Source: JAGQOZ01 sp041399205
GTDB taxonomy: Bacteria > Planctomycetota > Planctomycetia > Pirellulales > Pirellulaceae
Assembly (NCBI GenBank): GCA_041399205.1
Contig: JAWKTK010000003.1
Span: 682,001-746,000, forward strand
Length of the DNA: 64,000 bases
Direction of reading: 5' to 3'
A program made the translations under genes and the position numbers. The notes beneath the pieces are model-generated. The model saw only the letters and a list, made by a program, of their open reading frames with translations, was not told where the DNA came from and did not search any database. Every line of letters starts with the position of its first letter. Position 1 is the stretch's first letter. This document shows positions 26,939-35,885 of this stretch, piece by piece.

Positions 26939-28018
26939 ATGCAGACAACCTTGGAACATTCCGCTCAACAAGCCATCCATTGGATTCGCCGCTATTCCGA
27001 TTTGGTCACATCCGCTCCGGTGAAACAGGTTCGGTTGGTTGATTGTTGGCAGCGACACTATTCGCAGTTGTTCCTGTTAGAGTTGGAAGCCCAGAATCAA
27101 CGTCACCGTATCATCTGCAAACGGTTGCTGCGCCAGTCTGACAACGACATCTTTTATCACGATGGTTCCGACCCGTTGGCTCGTGAATTTGAAATCTTGG
27201 CATCTATTACGGCAAGTATTGGCGAAAGCCCCGTTCAGTGTAGCGTCCCGAAACCTCTGTTCGTCGTGCCGGAAGAGCAGAGTATCTACATGGAGTTTGT
27301 CGAAGGGACCGAATTGGACGCCATGATGCGTCATCTGCGACATTTCAGTTCACGCAGCACGTTCTTGCAATTAGGCCAAGCGTACATGCGAGTCGGTGAA
27401 TGGCTACGGCATTTTCAAACAATGACCGGTGTCACCAATGCGAACGCGGAAGCTTTGAATCAGCTCCGATCGCATATTCGGCATCGACTCAATATGATTG
27501 ACACGTATCGAGATCATCGCTTGCCGTCAGACTTGTCGGACTTTGTCATGTCCAAGGTGGACGAATTGCAGCGACGCGTTGAAATGCCGGTTCAATTGGC
27601 CGGTTGTCACGGCGATTTTGGACCATGGAATATCATTACGCAAGATTCGAAGATTACGGTCTTAGATTTCTTTTCGTATCGTCGTGACTTCATTGGCATC
27701 GACGTCTTAAACGTGCTGATCAATCTGGAAAATCAAAACGTGGCACCGTCGTTTAGCGGTCGACGCATTCAGCGGCTCAAGCAAGCCTTTTTGGACGGCT
27801 ATCAGATTTCCGAACTGATTGATCCCAGCGCCTTGTTAATGGCCGAAATGCTGCAACGTGTCTGCGCTGTGCATGGCAGTTTGATCAATCGTAATTCCTA
27901 TTTTCGACAGCGGATGCGTTCCAGTCGAATTCTCAGCCGCAGCCTGCAACGGTTGATGGCGCCGCTACCGATTTGGACGTCACTGCGCCGCTCGCAGAGT
28001 CGACTAATCGAATCCTAG
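26939..28018 (+). CDS. Kinase-fold phosphotransferase (APH/choline-kinase-like)
   Basis: The ATG at 26939 (MQTTLEHSAQQ) is preferred over the frame start 42 bases earlier, which lies inside the ligase gene. The 359-aa protein has a catalytic loop GCHGDFGPWNI (the HGD-x3/4-N motif) and a metal-binding VLDFFSY about 15 residues later. This is the aminoglycoside-phosphotransferase arrangement. An N-terminal lobe strand (HRIICKRLL) could carry the ATP-binding Lys. In this locus it probably phosphorylates a sugar, lipid or glycan intermediate rather than an antibiotic. It lies 23 bases downstream of the ligase gene. Substrate unknown. Confidence 0.75.
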   Translation: MQTTLEHSAQQAIHWIRRYSDLVTSAPVKQVRLVDCWQRHYSQLFLLELEAQNQRHRIICKRLLRQSDNDIFYHDGSDPLAREFEILASITASIGESPVQCSVPKPLFVVPEEQSIYMEFVEGTELDAMMRHLRHFSSRSTFLQLGQAYMRVGEWLRHFQTMTGVTNANAEALNQLRSHIRHRLNMIDTYRDHRLPSDLSDFVMSKVDELQRRVEMPVQLAGCHGDFGPWNIITQDSKITVLDFFSYRRDFIGIDVLNVLINLENQNVAPSFSGRRIQRLKQAFLDGYQISELIDPSALLMAEMLQRVCAVHGSLINRNSYFRQRMRSSRILSRSLQRLMAPLPIWTSLRRSQSRLIES

Positions 28019-28043
28019 CGAAATATATTTTGGGGGATCGCTA

Positions 28044-30106
28044 ATGAGTAGTTTATCGGCAACCTGGAACGTAGGTGTCATCGGCGCTGGCCATATCAGC
28101 GAATTTCATCTCAGCGGCTGAAACACGTTCCCCATCTCAACATCGTGGGCATTTGTGACAAACAGTTGTCTGTTGCACAAAAACAAGCTGAGACGTTCTC
28201 GATTCCCTTTGTGACCGATTCGCTGGACCAACTGTTCGCACAGAAGCCGCACGTCGTCCACGTCTTGACTCCGCCGGCCAGTCACGCGGAAGTCACCATT
28301 CAAGCGTTGCAGCACGGCTGTCATTGCCTAGTGGAAAAACCGTTGGCCAATTCCGTAGCGGAATGCGACGCCATCATTGACGCTGCCAATCAAGCGCACC
28401 GCACAGTTGGCATCGACCATTCGTTGCTGCTGGATCCGTTTACGCAGAAGGCTCAGCGAGTAGTGCAAGGCGGAAAGATTGGCCGAGTTATTTCGGTCGA
28501 ATGTCTGCGGAGTCAAGATTATCCACCGTACGCTGGTGGTCCGTTGCCGCCGTACGCAAAGGAAGGAGGCTATCCTTTCCGAGATCTCGGGATCCACGCG
28601 TTCTACCAGATCGAAGCCTTTCTGGGGCCGATTGAAGATGTGCAGTGGCAATTCCGAAATCTGACGCGTCAACCGTTTTTGGCGTTTGATGATTGGCGAG
28701 CGACCTTACAATGCGCGAATGGTTCGGCACATGTACATCTGTCCTGGAACGCTCGACCGTTGCAAGACCTGCTGTTGATTCAAGGTACGGAAGGTTCCAT
28801 TCGAATCGATCGATTCGGCATGTCCGTGACCACCAAACGTCAGTCGCGACTACCCGAACACCCGCGTCGTGCCCTGAACGCCATGTGCGAAGGGACCTTC
28901 GCCGCGTGCCAAGTTCCCATCAACTTGGCGAATGTCGTCTTCGGCCGGATTCGTCGTTACCACGGACTGCAAGCCACGGTTGCCGAATTTTACGACGCCT
29001 TGCGTTCCGAACGTTCGCCACTAGCAACGCCTCAAGACGCTCGGCGATTGTGTCTGTGGATCGAAAAAGTAGCGGGCGCTGCCGATCAGCAACATCAACA
29101 ACAGCTGCAATCGCAGGACCGGCCGCTGTCCGCGCCGACATTGGTTACCGGCGGCACTGGCCTAATTGGCAAACATCTGGTCCGAACCATGGTCGAACAA
29201 GGACGGCACATCCGATTGCTCGTGCGCACCGAACCAACTGATCCCTTATTCCAACATCCAAATATCGAATGGGCGTTCGGGAATTTGGGTGATCCGGCGG
29301 CGGTGGAGAAGGCCGTCGCGGGAGCAACCGACATCGTTCACGTAGGAGGAGTGGTAGATGGTTGGCTGGAGGATTTTCAATGCGGCAATGTGGTTGGCAC
29401 TCAGAACGTCATCGACGCTGCACTGCGGCATCACGTGAAGAAGCTAACTTATGTGAGTTCGATGAGCGTGATCCATTCGATAGCCGCCACGCCGAATGAT
29501 GTGATTGATGAGACTTGGCCGCTGGAAGCTCACGCGGATTTACGAGGTGCTTATACGCAGACGAAGTTGGCTGCGGAACAACTGGTTACCGCCGCCGTCA
29601 AGGAACATCAGCTGCCGGCCGTCATTCTGCGACCGGCCGAAGTCATCGGCGCTGGCGCGCCGGCGCTATCGGGCGGTGTCGCTCGGAAGCTGGGCAAGCG
29701 TTTGATTGTCTTCGGCAACGGAAAGCTGACCGTTCCTATGATTCACGTCCAAGATGTCGTTTCGGCGATCTTGGCGGCACACGATCAGGCGGTTGCGTCC
29801 GGTTCGATCTATAACGTGATCGATTCTCGGCCGATTTCGCAGAATGAATACCTGCAACATTATCAGGCCGCGCAAGGAACAAAAGCGCCCGTGCACCATG
29901 TTCCTCGTTGGCTGCTGTACGCCTTAGGCGCAAGCGTGTGGTTTGGCTTCGCATATGTGCTGCGGCGAACATCACCACTGTCGGTTTATCGCTTGCGTTC
30001 CGCTCTAGCTCCGCGAACCTTCGCCAGCGAAAAAGCCACTCGCGAGCTCGGTTGGCAACCTCAACACAGCATCGCGGACGGCATTCAGCAAGCGGTTCGT
30101 TCGTAA
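28044..30106 (+). pseudogene. Gfo/Idh/MocA dehydrogenase fused to an SDR epimerase, frameshifted near its start
   Basis: A strong GGGGGA ribosome site precedes the ATG at 28044. The first 25 codons give NVGVIGAGHISEFHL, the NAD-binding Rossmann start of Gfo/Idh proteins, then stop at 28119. The missing continuation (QRLKHVPHLNIVGICD) lies in another frame from 28112, so one base appears lost in CATCTCAG. The long frame then carries the rest of the Gfo/Idh domain (VEKPLA, about 300 residues) and a complete extended-SDR domain: TGGTGLIG, then YTQTK as the Tyr-x3-Lys pair. Two sugar-modifying activities in one chain suggest nucleotide-sugar synthesis for the EPS. The frameshift may be a sequencing error. 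The next gene converges, with a 4-base gap. Confidence 0.75.
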
Positions 30107-30110
30107 CTGG

Positions 30111-31304
30111 CTAATTTGCCGGTAGTTGCAGGTCGATCCAGACCAAGCGATGATCGGTGGCGGAGATCAGGTCGAATGCTTCTTCTTCCTGTTTGGGCCA
30201 GAAGACACCGGCGTTGATAACGGTCAAGGTTCTAGAAGGTAGAACATAATCAATTCGCAGGTTTCCGCTGGCACGGCCTCGATCTCCAAAATCGGATGTG
30301 TCCGCCGCAGGGTCGCCTTTGTGCGATTCGTTCACGCCACCCTGTTCCGCTGCGGCTTGGACGGCGCCTTCGCTGGTCGGTGTCACGCGGGAGTTCACCA
30401 GAGGATGTTCCAGCAACTGCAAGATCGCTTGATTCGAACTATCGCCGTCTGCCGGATCAGCATTCTGATCGCCAGCAATGACAAAATGTTCGGCAACCTT
30501 GAGTCCTCCGGTTCGGTTCGCATCATCCACAATGTACGCCGACCGATCGGGCGAAACATAGTCGGCCCAGAAGCGAATTTCATCGTGATTCCGTCGCCCA
30601 TTGCGGTCTTCCGGACCATCAAAGACGGGCGGCGTAGGATGACTGACCAAAAAGTGGACTGTCTGACCATTGATTTGAATCGGCACATCCCAATGGCTCT
30701 TGGATGACAAGCGAAACACCTGCCAAACGGCTGGAGAATAAAACGGTTGGCCGTCTTCTCTGATCGGTACCTCTGCGTCGGGCATCGACTTCCACAAGAA
30801 ATTTTGAAATGTCCGAGCCGCCGCCGCATCAATAGGGAACCGTGACAGTACCACCATGCCATACTGTCCTGGATGAGTTCCATAGCCGAACGCATCGTTG
30901 GGTGTCCCCAATTGTCCGTCTCCATCCAAGTCTATCTCTGATGAGACGCCCGTGTTCACCGGACGGCTGAACCGATGCGCATAGAAGATCGGCTGTTGCT
31001 GATTCTGTGACACCGCTAGATAGTTTTGTTCGAACAACTGGATCGCTTGCTGCGATGCGTCAAAATCGACTTCGTTTAGCAGCAATACATCGGGCCGTGT
31101 GCGTTGGATGATTTCAGCAATCTTTTTGGCGTTTTCTTGATCCTTGTGGGAAAGGTATTCGATCAAATCGCCCGAGTTCTTACGGTGAAACGATACGTTG
31201 AACGTCGCAAAGCGAACCGTAGAAGCCGGTTCGGCCGCCAGCGGATTCGTCAACAGCCCTAACAAGTAGATGCTGACGAATCGCAGCGTTTTGTTCTCTT
31301 TCAT
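30111..31304 (-). CDS. Secreted endonuclease/exonuclease/phosphatase-family protein
   Basis: The start at 31304 gives a Sec signal peptide (MKENKTLRFVSIYLLGLLT...AAEP). Upstream codons in the frame look non-coding. The 397-aa mature-type domain has the EEP superfamily signature: RFATFNVSFH, LLLNEVDF (metal-binding Glu), a late AGDQNADP and C-terminal SATDHRLVWIDL (catalytic Asp-His). The family includes DNases, phosphodiesterases and lipid phosphatases. As an exported protein it may release phosphate from nucleic acids or phosphoesters outside the cytoplasm. The gene converges on the EPS run and follows mtaB by 46 bases. Confidence 0.82.
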   Translation of the reverse strand: MKENKTLRFVSIYLLGLLTNPLAAEPASTVRFATFNVSFHRKNSGDLIEYLSHKDQENAKKIAEIIQRTRPDVLLLNEVDFDASQQAIQLFEQNYLAVSQNQQQPIFYAHRFSRPVNTGVSSEIDLDGDGQLGTPNDAFGYGTHPGQYGMVVLSRFPIDAAAARTFQNFLWKSMPDAEVPIREDGQPFYSPAVWQVFRLSSKSHWDVPIQINGQTVHFLVSHPTPPVFDGPEDRNGRRNHDEIRFWADYVSPDRSAYIVDDANRTGGLKVAEHFVIAGDQNADPADGDSSNQAILQLLEHPLVNSRVTPTSEGAVQAAAEQGGVNESHKGDPAADTSDFGDRGRASGNLRIDYVLPSRTLTVINAGVFWPKQEEEAFDLISATDHRLVWIDLQLPAN

Positions 31305-31350
31305 GGTTGCAATTCCCAATGTGTGCGAATACCAACGAGCCACCGGCCAA

Positions 31351-32631
31351 TCAACCAACCACCAAACGACCATCCGATACTTGTTGCACTTGCACACGTT
31401 GCCGCGTGCCGTCCGGCGGCAGTGAATTGCGGTCGTTCGAAGCAGATTCGGCAGACAAGCACGGGGCGTAACGACACGACGTCCCGGCCATGCGGTTGTC
31501 TTTTTGCATTTCCCACAGCACTTCCAACGGCTGACCGACCAACGACTGAAAATAATCGTGCCGCAGTTCTTGTTCCAGGTCCGCCAACCTCCGGCCTCGT
31601 TCTGATTTGACTTGTTTGGTCACTTGGTTTGGCATGTCGGCCGCCGGTGTACCTTTACGCACACTGAACGGAAAGATGTGAATCTTGGAAAAACCAGCCG
31701 ATCGGCAAGTGTCTAACGTCTGTTGGAATTCTTCGTCCGTTTCGCCCGGAAAGCCTACAATCACGTCGGTGGTGATGGCCGGCAAATCCAAATATTCTTT
31801 GGCCAACTGGCATCGATCAATAAATCGCTTCGTTCCCCAGCGGCGTCGCATTCGTTTCAGCACTGCATCGGAACCGCTCTGCAGACAAAGATGCAAGTGC
31901 GGGCAAACGCGGTCGGCGTGTTCGGCCATGACTTGCAGTAATTCCCGAGTCACCTCGGTGGCTTCAATACTGGACAGTCGCAAGCGAAAGTCACCTGGAA
32001 TTTGCACGGCGGCTTTCAGCAAATGCGACAAGCGAATCCACTGTTCCTTGGGTTTGTTCCAATTCCAATCGACACCGTAGTGCCCCAGATGAATTCCGGT
32101 CAGCACCATTTCCTTGTAGCCGTTGTCCGCCAACCGCCGAATTTCATCCAGAATGGAAGCCATTGGCCGACTATGCATGTCGGGACGAACCTTGGGAATG
32201 ATGCAATAGCTACAGCGAAGCAAACAGCCGTCCTGGACTTTCACGTACGCTCGATGCCGATCCCCAAACGAAGAAATTCCATCCGGAATGTCGACCACGC
32301 CGAACCGGCCCAACAGATCGGGCAATTCGCGCTTGTCGGTGACCACTTCCACAACTTGAGGTAGCGAGGCCAGTTCGTCGGGCGCTCGAGTAGCATAGCA
32401 GCCCATGACGACAATTCGAGCGGCCGGGTTTTGCCGAGCCATCTTGCGAATCACTTGACGACTCTTGGCGTCTCCTTCGTTGGTGACCGTGCAGGTATTG
32501 ATGATACACAAATCGGCGGGTGCATCTTCGTCCGCGTCGACATAGCCTGCCGAAACCAAGCCTTGACGAACAAATTCCGTTTCGTATTGATTAACCTTGC
32601 AGCCCAACGTGAGCGTTCGCAGCGACCCCAT
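31351..32631 (-). CDS. mtaB: tRNA t6A37 methylthiotransferase MtaB
   Basis: GGAG lies five to six bases before the ATG at 32631, which rules out the longer upstream frame. The 426-aa enzyme has the UPF0004 domain with three cluster cysteines (Cys11 in GCKVNQYE, Cys47 in NTCTVT, Cys78 in MGCYA). A radical-SAM domain follows with C136-x3-C140-x2-C143 in GCLLRCSYC. It makes the 2-methylthio group of ms2t6A at position 37 of ANN-decoding tRNAs. N-terminal GCKVNQYE favours MtaB over MiaB or RimO. The gene has no obvious functional link to the EPS locus. Confidence 0.9.
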   Translation of the reverse strand: MGSLRTLTLGCKVNQYETEFVRQGLVSAGYVDADEDAPADLCIINTCTVTNEGDAKSRQVIRKMARQNPAARIVVMGCYATRAPDELASLPQVVEVVTDKRELPDLLGRFGVVDIPDGISSFGDRHRAYVKVQDGCLLRCSYCIIPKVRPDMHSRPMASILDEIRRLADNGYKEMVLTGIHLGHYGVDWNWNKPKEQWIRLSHLLKAAVQIPGDFRLRLSSIEATEVTRELLQVMAEHADRVCPHLHLCLQSGSDAVLKRMRRRWGTKRFIDRCQLAKEYLDLPAITTDVIVGFPGETDEEFQQTLDTCRSAGFSKIHIFPFSVRKGTPAADMPNQVTKQVKSERGRRLADLEQELRHDYFQSLVGQPLEVLWEMQKDNRMAGTSCRYAPCLSAESASNDRNSLPPDGTRQRVQVQQVSDGRLVVG

Positions 32632-32822
32632 GAATTCTCCGAACCAAACCTTTTGTAAACGAAGTAACCAATAATCGGAGCTTAGTTTACCTTGCCAATT
32701 AAATCTCGGCACCCCACTATCGTCCACAACTCGATATCGCCGCCATTCCCGGAAAATACTAGGGAAACGGCGGTGCCCGTCAGGAAGTGTAGAGGATGCG
32801 GGCGAAATGTGTTCCCGATGGC

Positions 32823-33230
32823 CTAGCGAGCGGCCGGCAACTGGCAGGAATCTGCGTTGCAGCGCCCTGTCAGTTTCAAGCGATTCTTGGCGAACCAATG
32901 ATATCCCACGTTCAGGAGATGAGAAATTCCTGGAACTCGGCTTATGGCGACAAGTGGCCCAAGACCGACTGCCGAATACAATCGTCGAAACACTTCGACA
33001 CCTTTGACCAACTGTCCGTTGGGCAACCGGCCTCGTATTTCCGCCATTAGCTGTTCCATTGTCAAACCGACAGAACCGGGATCGAATTCGGCCGCAGAAA
33101 TATCCGTGAAGATGATACGGTGTTTACGGTCCAGGGCTTTCAGGATCTTGATTTCGCGAATACACAAGGGACATTCGCCATCAAAAAAGACTTCAATTTG
33201 CGCCTGGTGGTCCAAGTTCGTACCCATCAT
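32823..33230 (-). CDS. DCC-family (DUF393) thiol-disulfide oxidoreductase-like protein
   Basis: The 135-aa protein starts with IEVFFDGECPLCIREI, the family's D-G-x-CPLC motif, a thioredoxin-like CxxC arrangement. It has a conserved VEVFRRLYSAVGLGPLVAISRVPG middle region. No signal peptide is present, so it is probably cytoplasmic. DCC proteins are common but lack an established substrate. A role in disulfide chemistry is inferred from the motif alone. It is flanked by about 190 bases before mtaB and 85 bases after the CxxCH gene, with no visible operon link. Confidence 0.82.
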   Translation of the reverse strand: MMGTNLDHQAQIEVFFDGECPLCIREIKILKALDRKHRIIFTDISAAEFDPGSVGLTMEQLMAEIRGRLPNGQLVKGVEVFRRLYSAVGLGPLVAISRVPGISHLLNVGYHWFAKNRLKLTGRCNADSCQLPAAR

Positions 33231-33315
33231 GAATTCTCGCTGACCTTGTTCTGCGACTCAATCAGGATTGTAGACCACAGGCAAGAACCGACCACCATGA
33301 AAATGCTGGGCGAGA

Positions 33316-35754
33316 CTACCGCCGTTCCATTAGAAAAGCCACTACGTCCGCTAATTCCGCTGCGGAAAGGATATTCGCAAAGCCGGCGGGCATAATGGAC
33401 GACGTTTGATAGTGACGGCTTTCAATTTCCGCAACCGGAATTTGTAGTACTTTGCCGTCTGTTCCCACCAGTGATTCCGTTTCCGTTTCGCCGGGGCCTT
33501 CCCACGGTAGGCCCGAAAATTGCTTGCCGTCTCGCGTGGCAAGAATCACTGTTTGATACATGGGTGCCACTTCCGTATTAGGAGCCAAGATAGACTGGAT
33601 TAAGAACTCCTTGGTCGCTCGGCGATGAATGCTTGTTAGTTCTGGTCCGATCATGGCACCTACTCCATCTGCCTGATGACAGACAAAACACTGACCGGCG
33701 TTGCGTCGAAAAAAGACGCGTCTCCCCGCATCTGCATTGCCCTGTTGCTGTGCAAGTTCGTTCAACAATGCCACGTCCCATTCGTGCAAATCACGGTTCG
33801 CATCTTCTTTGACGATGGGAGCCACGTTCGTACGATTGTTGCGAAGTGCTTCAGCCTGCAAGACGTGATGTTTCGCAATATGAGACGAAAGTTTCGGTTC
33901 CACTTCGCTCCACACTGGTGCCAATCCGGCCACGGCATCGGCGCGAATGTCCATCGCTTCCGTTTCCTTGCCAACAACTTGCTCTAATAATGCAAATCGG
34001 TCGGGTCGGTCGTCTCCAAGTAGATACCGCACCGCGGTGTGTCGTACGGTTTCCGCATCATCGTTCAACAGCTGAGTCAGCAAATCGATGTCGATAGCGT
34101 ATCTGGATGCGGACAGCATTCGCAGCGCAGCCGATCGCAACTCCGGCGTTTGTCCTGCGTCTTTCAATATATCCAGCAGACGATCGGTGATCACTTGCGG
34201 ATTCGCCGAATCGGTACCTTGTTCCAGCCATTCCACCGTCGCCAGTGTTCTGGCCAGCATGGTGGCGGAAAGCGGCTGGTCCAGTAACTCCAAAACTTGT
34301 GGCTTCCAGTTCGTTTGTTGTCTTTCCGCGATCACTCGCAACGCATACCCAGCAACTTCCTCCGATTCGTCGGCCAGCATCGCTGCTAGATCATCGTCGG
34401 ACAATGTTCCTGCCGACCAGCGAATGGCCTGCGCAATGCCGATTCGTTGCAGCGGAGTCTTCCCGGTTCGCACGGAAAGCTTTTTCGCGTCGTGGTGAAC
34501 CAGCCCAGCGACAGCGGCTTGGCGAATAAACGGATCCGTATCGTCCAACGCGTCCGGAACGACTTTGGTCGTGAGTTCACGAGCCCGAATTTCGGCGGCC
34601 GACAAGGATGGGATGTGTGCGGCCGATTCGCTGCGAATGGGTTTGGTTCGCTTCAAACTCCACAAGCGGCCCTTGCCATGCACCGGATAGCTGCGATCAA
34701 CCCAATCACTGAAGACCATTTCGTCATCATCCAGGACGGCGATACCAACAGGCCGAAAATCCTTGTCGCCCTGCACTACCACTTCTCGCTGTCCCACCAC
34801 CGACGCTCCAGATGGCGACAACCGATAACGTTCGATCCGATGGTCACCCCAGCTGGTCACCCACAACATGCCTTCATGAATGATCGTTTGAACCGGTGCT
34901 TCTCCTGTGCCGGCTGCCATGGGCAGCGTTCCCGGCAATTCACCGTTCCACGCTTGCAACGGATGCCGTCCAGAACGACCGTAGCGAAATTGATAGCCAT
35001 AGTCCGCCGTCGGGACCACGTGCAGCAGACGGCAAGGCGGACTGGCATCGGGATCGTTGTCGACACTATAGAGTCGACCGTACGCATCAAACACGTTGCC
35101 AAACGGATTCCAAAATCCCGTGGCAAAGCGTTCCAGTTGCGAACCATCCGCGCGGCAGCGAAACACATTGCCACCTTCCGCCTGGTCTGCCACGAACGTT
35201 CCGTCTCGAGCCACCAGCTTATATTCGACGCCCAGGTTTTCACCCATGCCAAAGTACAATGTGTCTGGATCTCGAAAGACCAAGCCGCCCAAGCCGTTGT
35301 GCGGATAGTCGCCGGTGGTCTCCAGCGACACGATTTCTGTACGCTGGTCGGCCAAACCGTCTTGATTCGAATCTTGCAGTCGGAAGATGCTGCGCCGAGT
35401 GGCCACGTACAGCGACCCATCCGGATGCAACGCCAAGCTCATCGTCTGTTTCGAACCTTGATAGAACACGCGGGGCGACTGAAAATTTCCGTTGCGGTCA
35501 AATGCCAAAATGCGGTCGAATTCCGGACCGTCGTAGTCCTCCGGACGATGGTGCGTGTGCGATTCAATCACCAGGATTCGCCCGTCCGCATCGACGGCCA
35601 CGGCAATAGGTGTCACCAGGGCCGGCGCTTCCGTCAGCTTTCGCAATTGAAAGTCGGCATCAAACAACTGTGGAACGTCCGCGCTAGAAAACCGCCCACT
35701 ACCCAGAATAAGGCATACAACACAAAGTGCTGCTACTGATCGCCATAGTCGCAT
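33316..35754 (-). CDS. PVC-type membrane-bound dehydrogenase with HEAT repeats and CxxCH haem site
   Basis: GAGAGGG precedes the ATG at 35754, and a signal peptide follows (MRLWRSVAALCVVCLILGSG). The 812-aa protein has an N-terminal beta-propeller of the PVC dehydrogenase family (residues about 30-370; RILVIESHTHHRPEDYDG, then GNVFDAYGRLYSVDNDPDAS). HEAT-like alpha repeats follow (about 390-640). A C-terminal cytochrome-c domain has CFVCH at about residues 689-693 and a distal Met near the end (SSIMPAG). These periplasmic proteins are abundant in Planctomycetes and are thought to oxidise sugars or related compounds. The specific substrate is unknown. A strong terminator of the upstream gene isolates it transcriptionally. 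Confidence 0.88.
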   Translation of the reverse strand: MRLWRSVAALCVVCLILGSGRFSSADVPQLFDADFQLRKLTEAPALVTPIAVAVDADGRILVIESHTHHRPEDYDGPEFDRILAFDRNGNFQSPRVFYQGSKQTMSLALHPDGSLYVATRRSIFRLQDSNQDGLADQRTEIVSLETTGDYPHNGLGGLVFRDPDTLYFGMGENLGVEYKLVARDGTFVADQAEGGNVFRCRADGSQLERFATGFWNPFGNVFDAYGRLYSVDNDPDASPPCRLLHVVPTADYGYQFRYGRSGRHPLQAWNGELPGTLPMAAGTGEAPVQTIIHEGMLWVTSWGDHRIERYRLSPSGASVVGQREVVVQGDKDFRPVGIAVLDDDEMVFSDWVDRSYPVHGKGRLWSLKRTKPIRSESAAHIPSLSAAEIRARELTTKVVPDALDDTDPFIRQAAVAGLVHHDAKKLSVRTGKTPLQRIGIAQAIRWSAGTLSDDDLAAMLADESEEVAGYALRVIAERQQTNWKPQVLELLDQPLSATMLARTLATVEWLEQGTDSANPQVITDRLLDILKDAGQTPELRSAALRMLSASRYAIDIDLLTQLLNDDAETVRHTAVRYLLGDDRPDRFALLEQVVGKETEAMDIRADAVAGLAPVWSEVEPKLSSHIAKHHVLQAEALRNNRTNVAPIVKEDANRDLHEWDVALLNELAQQQGNADAGRRVFFRRNAGQCFVCHQADGVGAMIGPELTSIHRRATKEFLIQSILAPNTEVAPMYQTVILATRDGKQFSGLPWEGPGETETESLVGTDGKVLQIPVAEIESRHYQTSSIMPAGFANILSAAELADVVAFLMERR

Positions 35755-35768
35755 GCGGACCCTCTCCG

Positions 35769-35856
35769 TAAAAAAACATCACAATCCAAAGATGGGTGCC
35801 GGAAATTCTTGTCGATGTTTCCAGCCGGACCTGAGTCCATCTCTAGATTGTGATGT
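35769..35856 (-). terminator. Rho-independent terminator of the Cys/Pro-rich secreted protein gene
   Basis: On the minus strand a 20-base arm (35837-35856) pairs with 35776-35795 with two mismatches, around a loop that itself contains a CCGG/CCGG mini-stem. The structure runs directly into seven Ts (plus-strand As at 35770-35776). It sits 30 bases after the stop at 35886 and ends just before the ribosome site of the CxxCH gene. Confidence 0.7.
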
Positions 35857-35885
35857 ACGGGAGCGAGCGATACCAGTGACCAATG

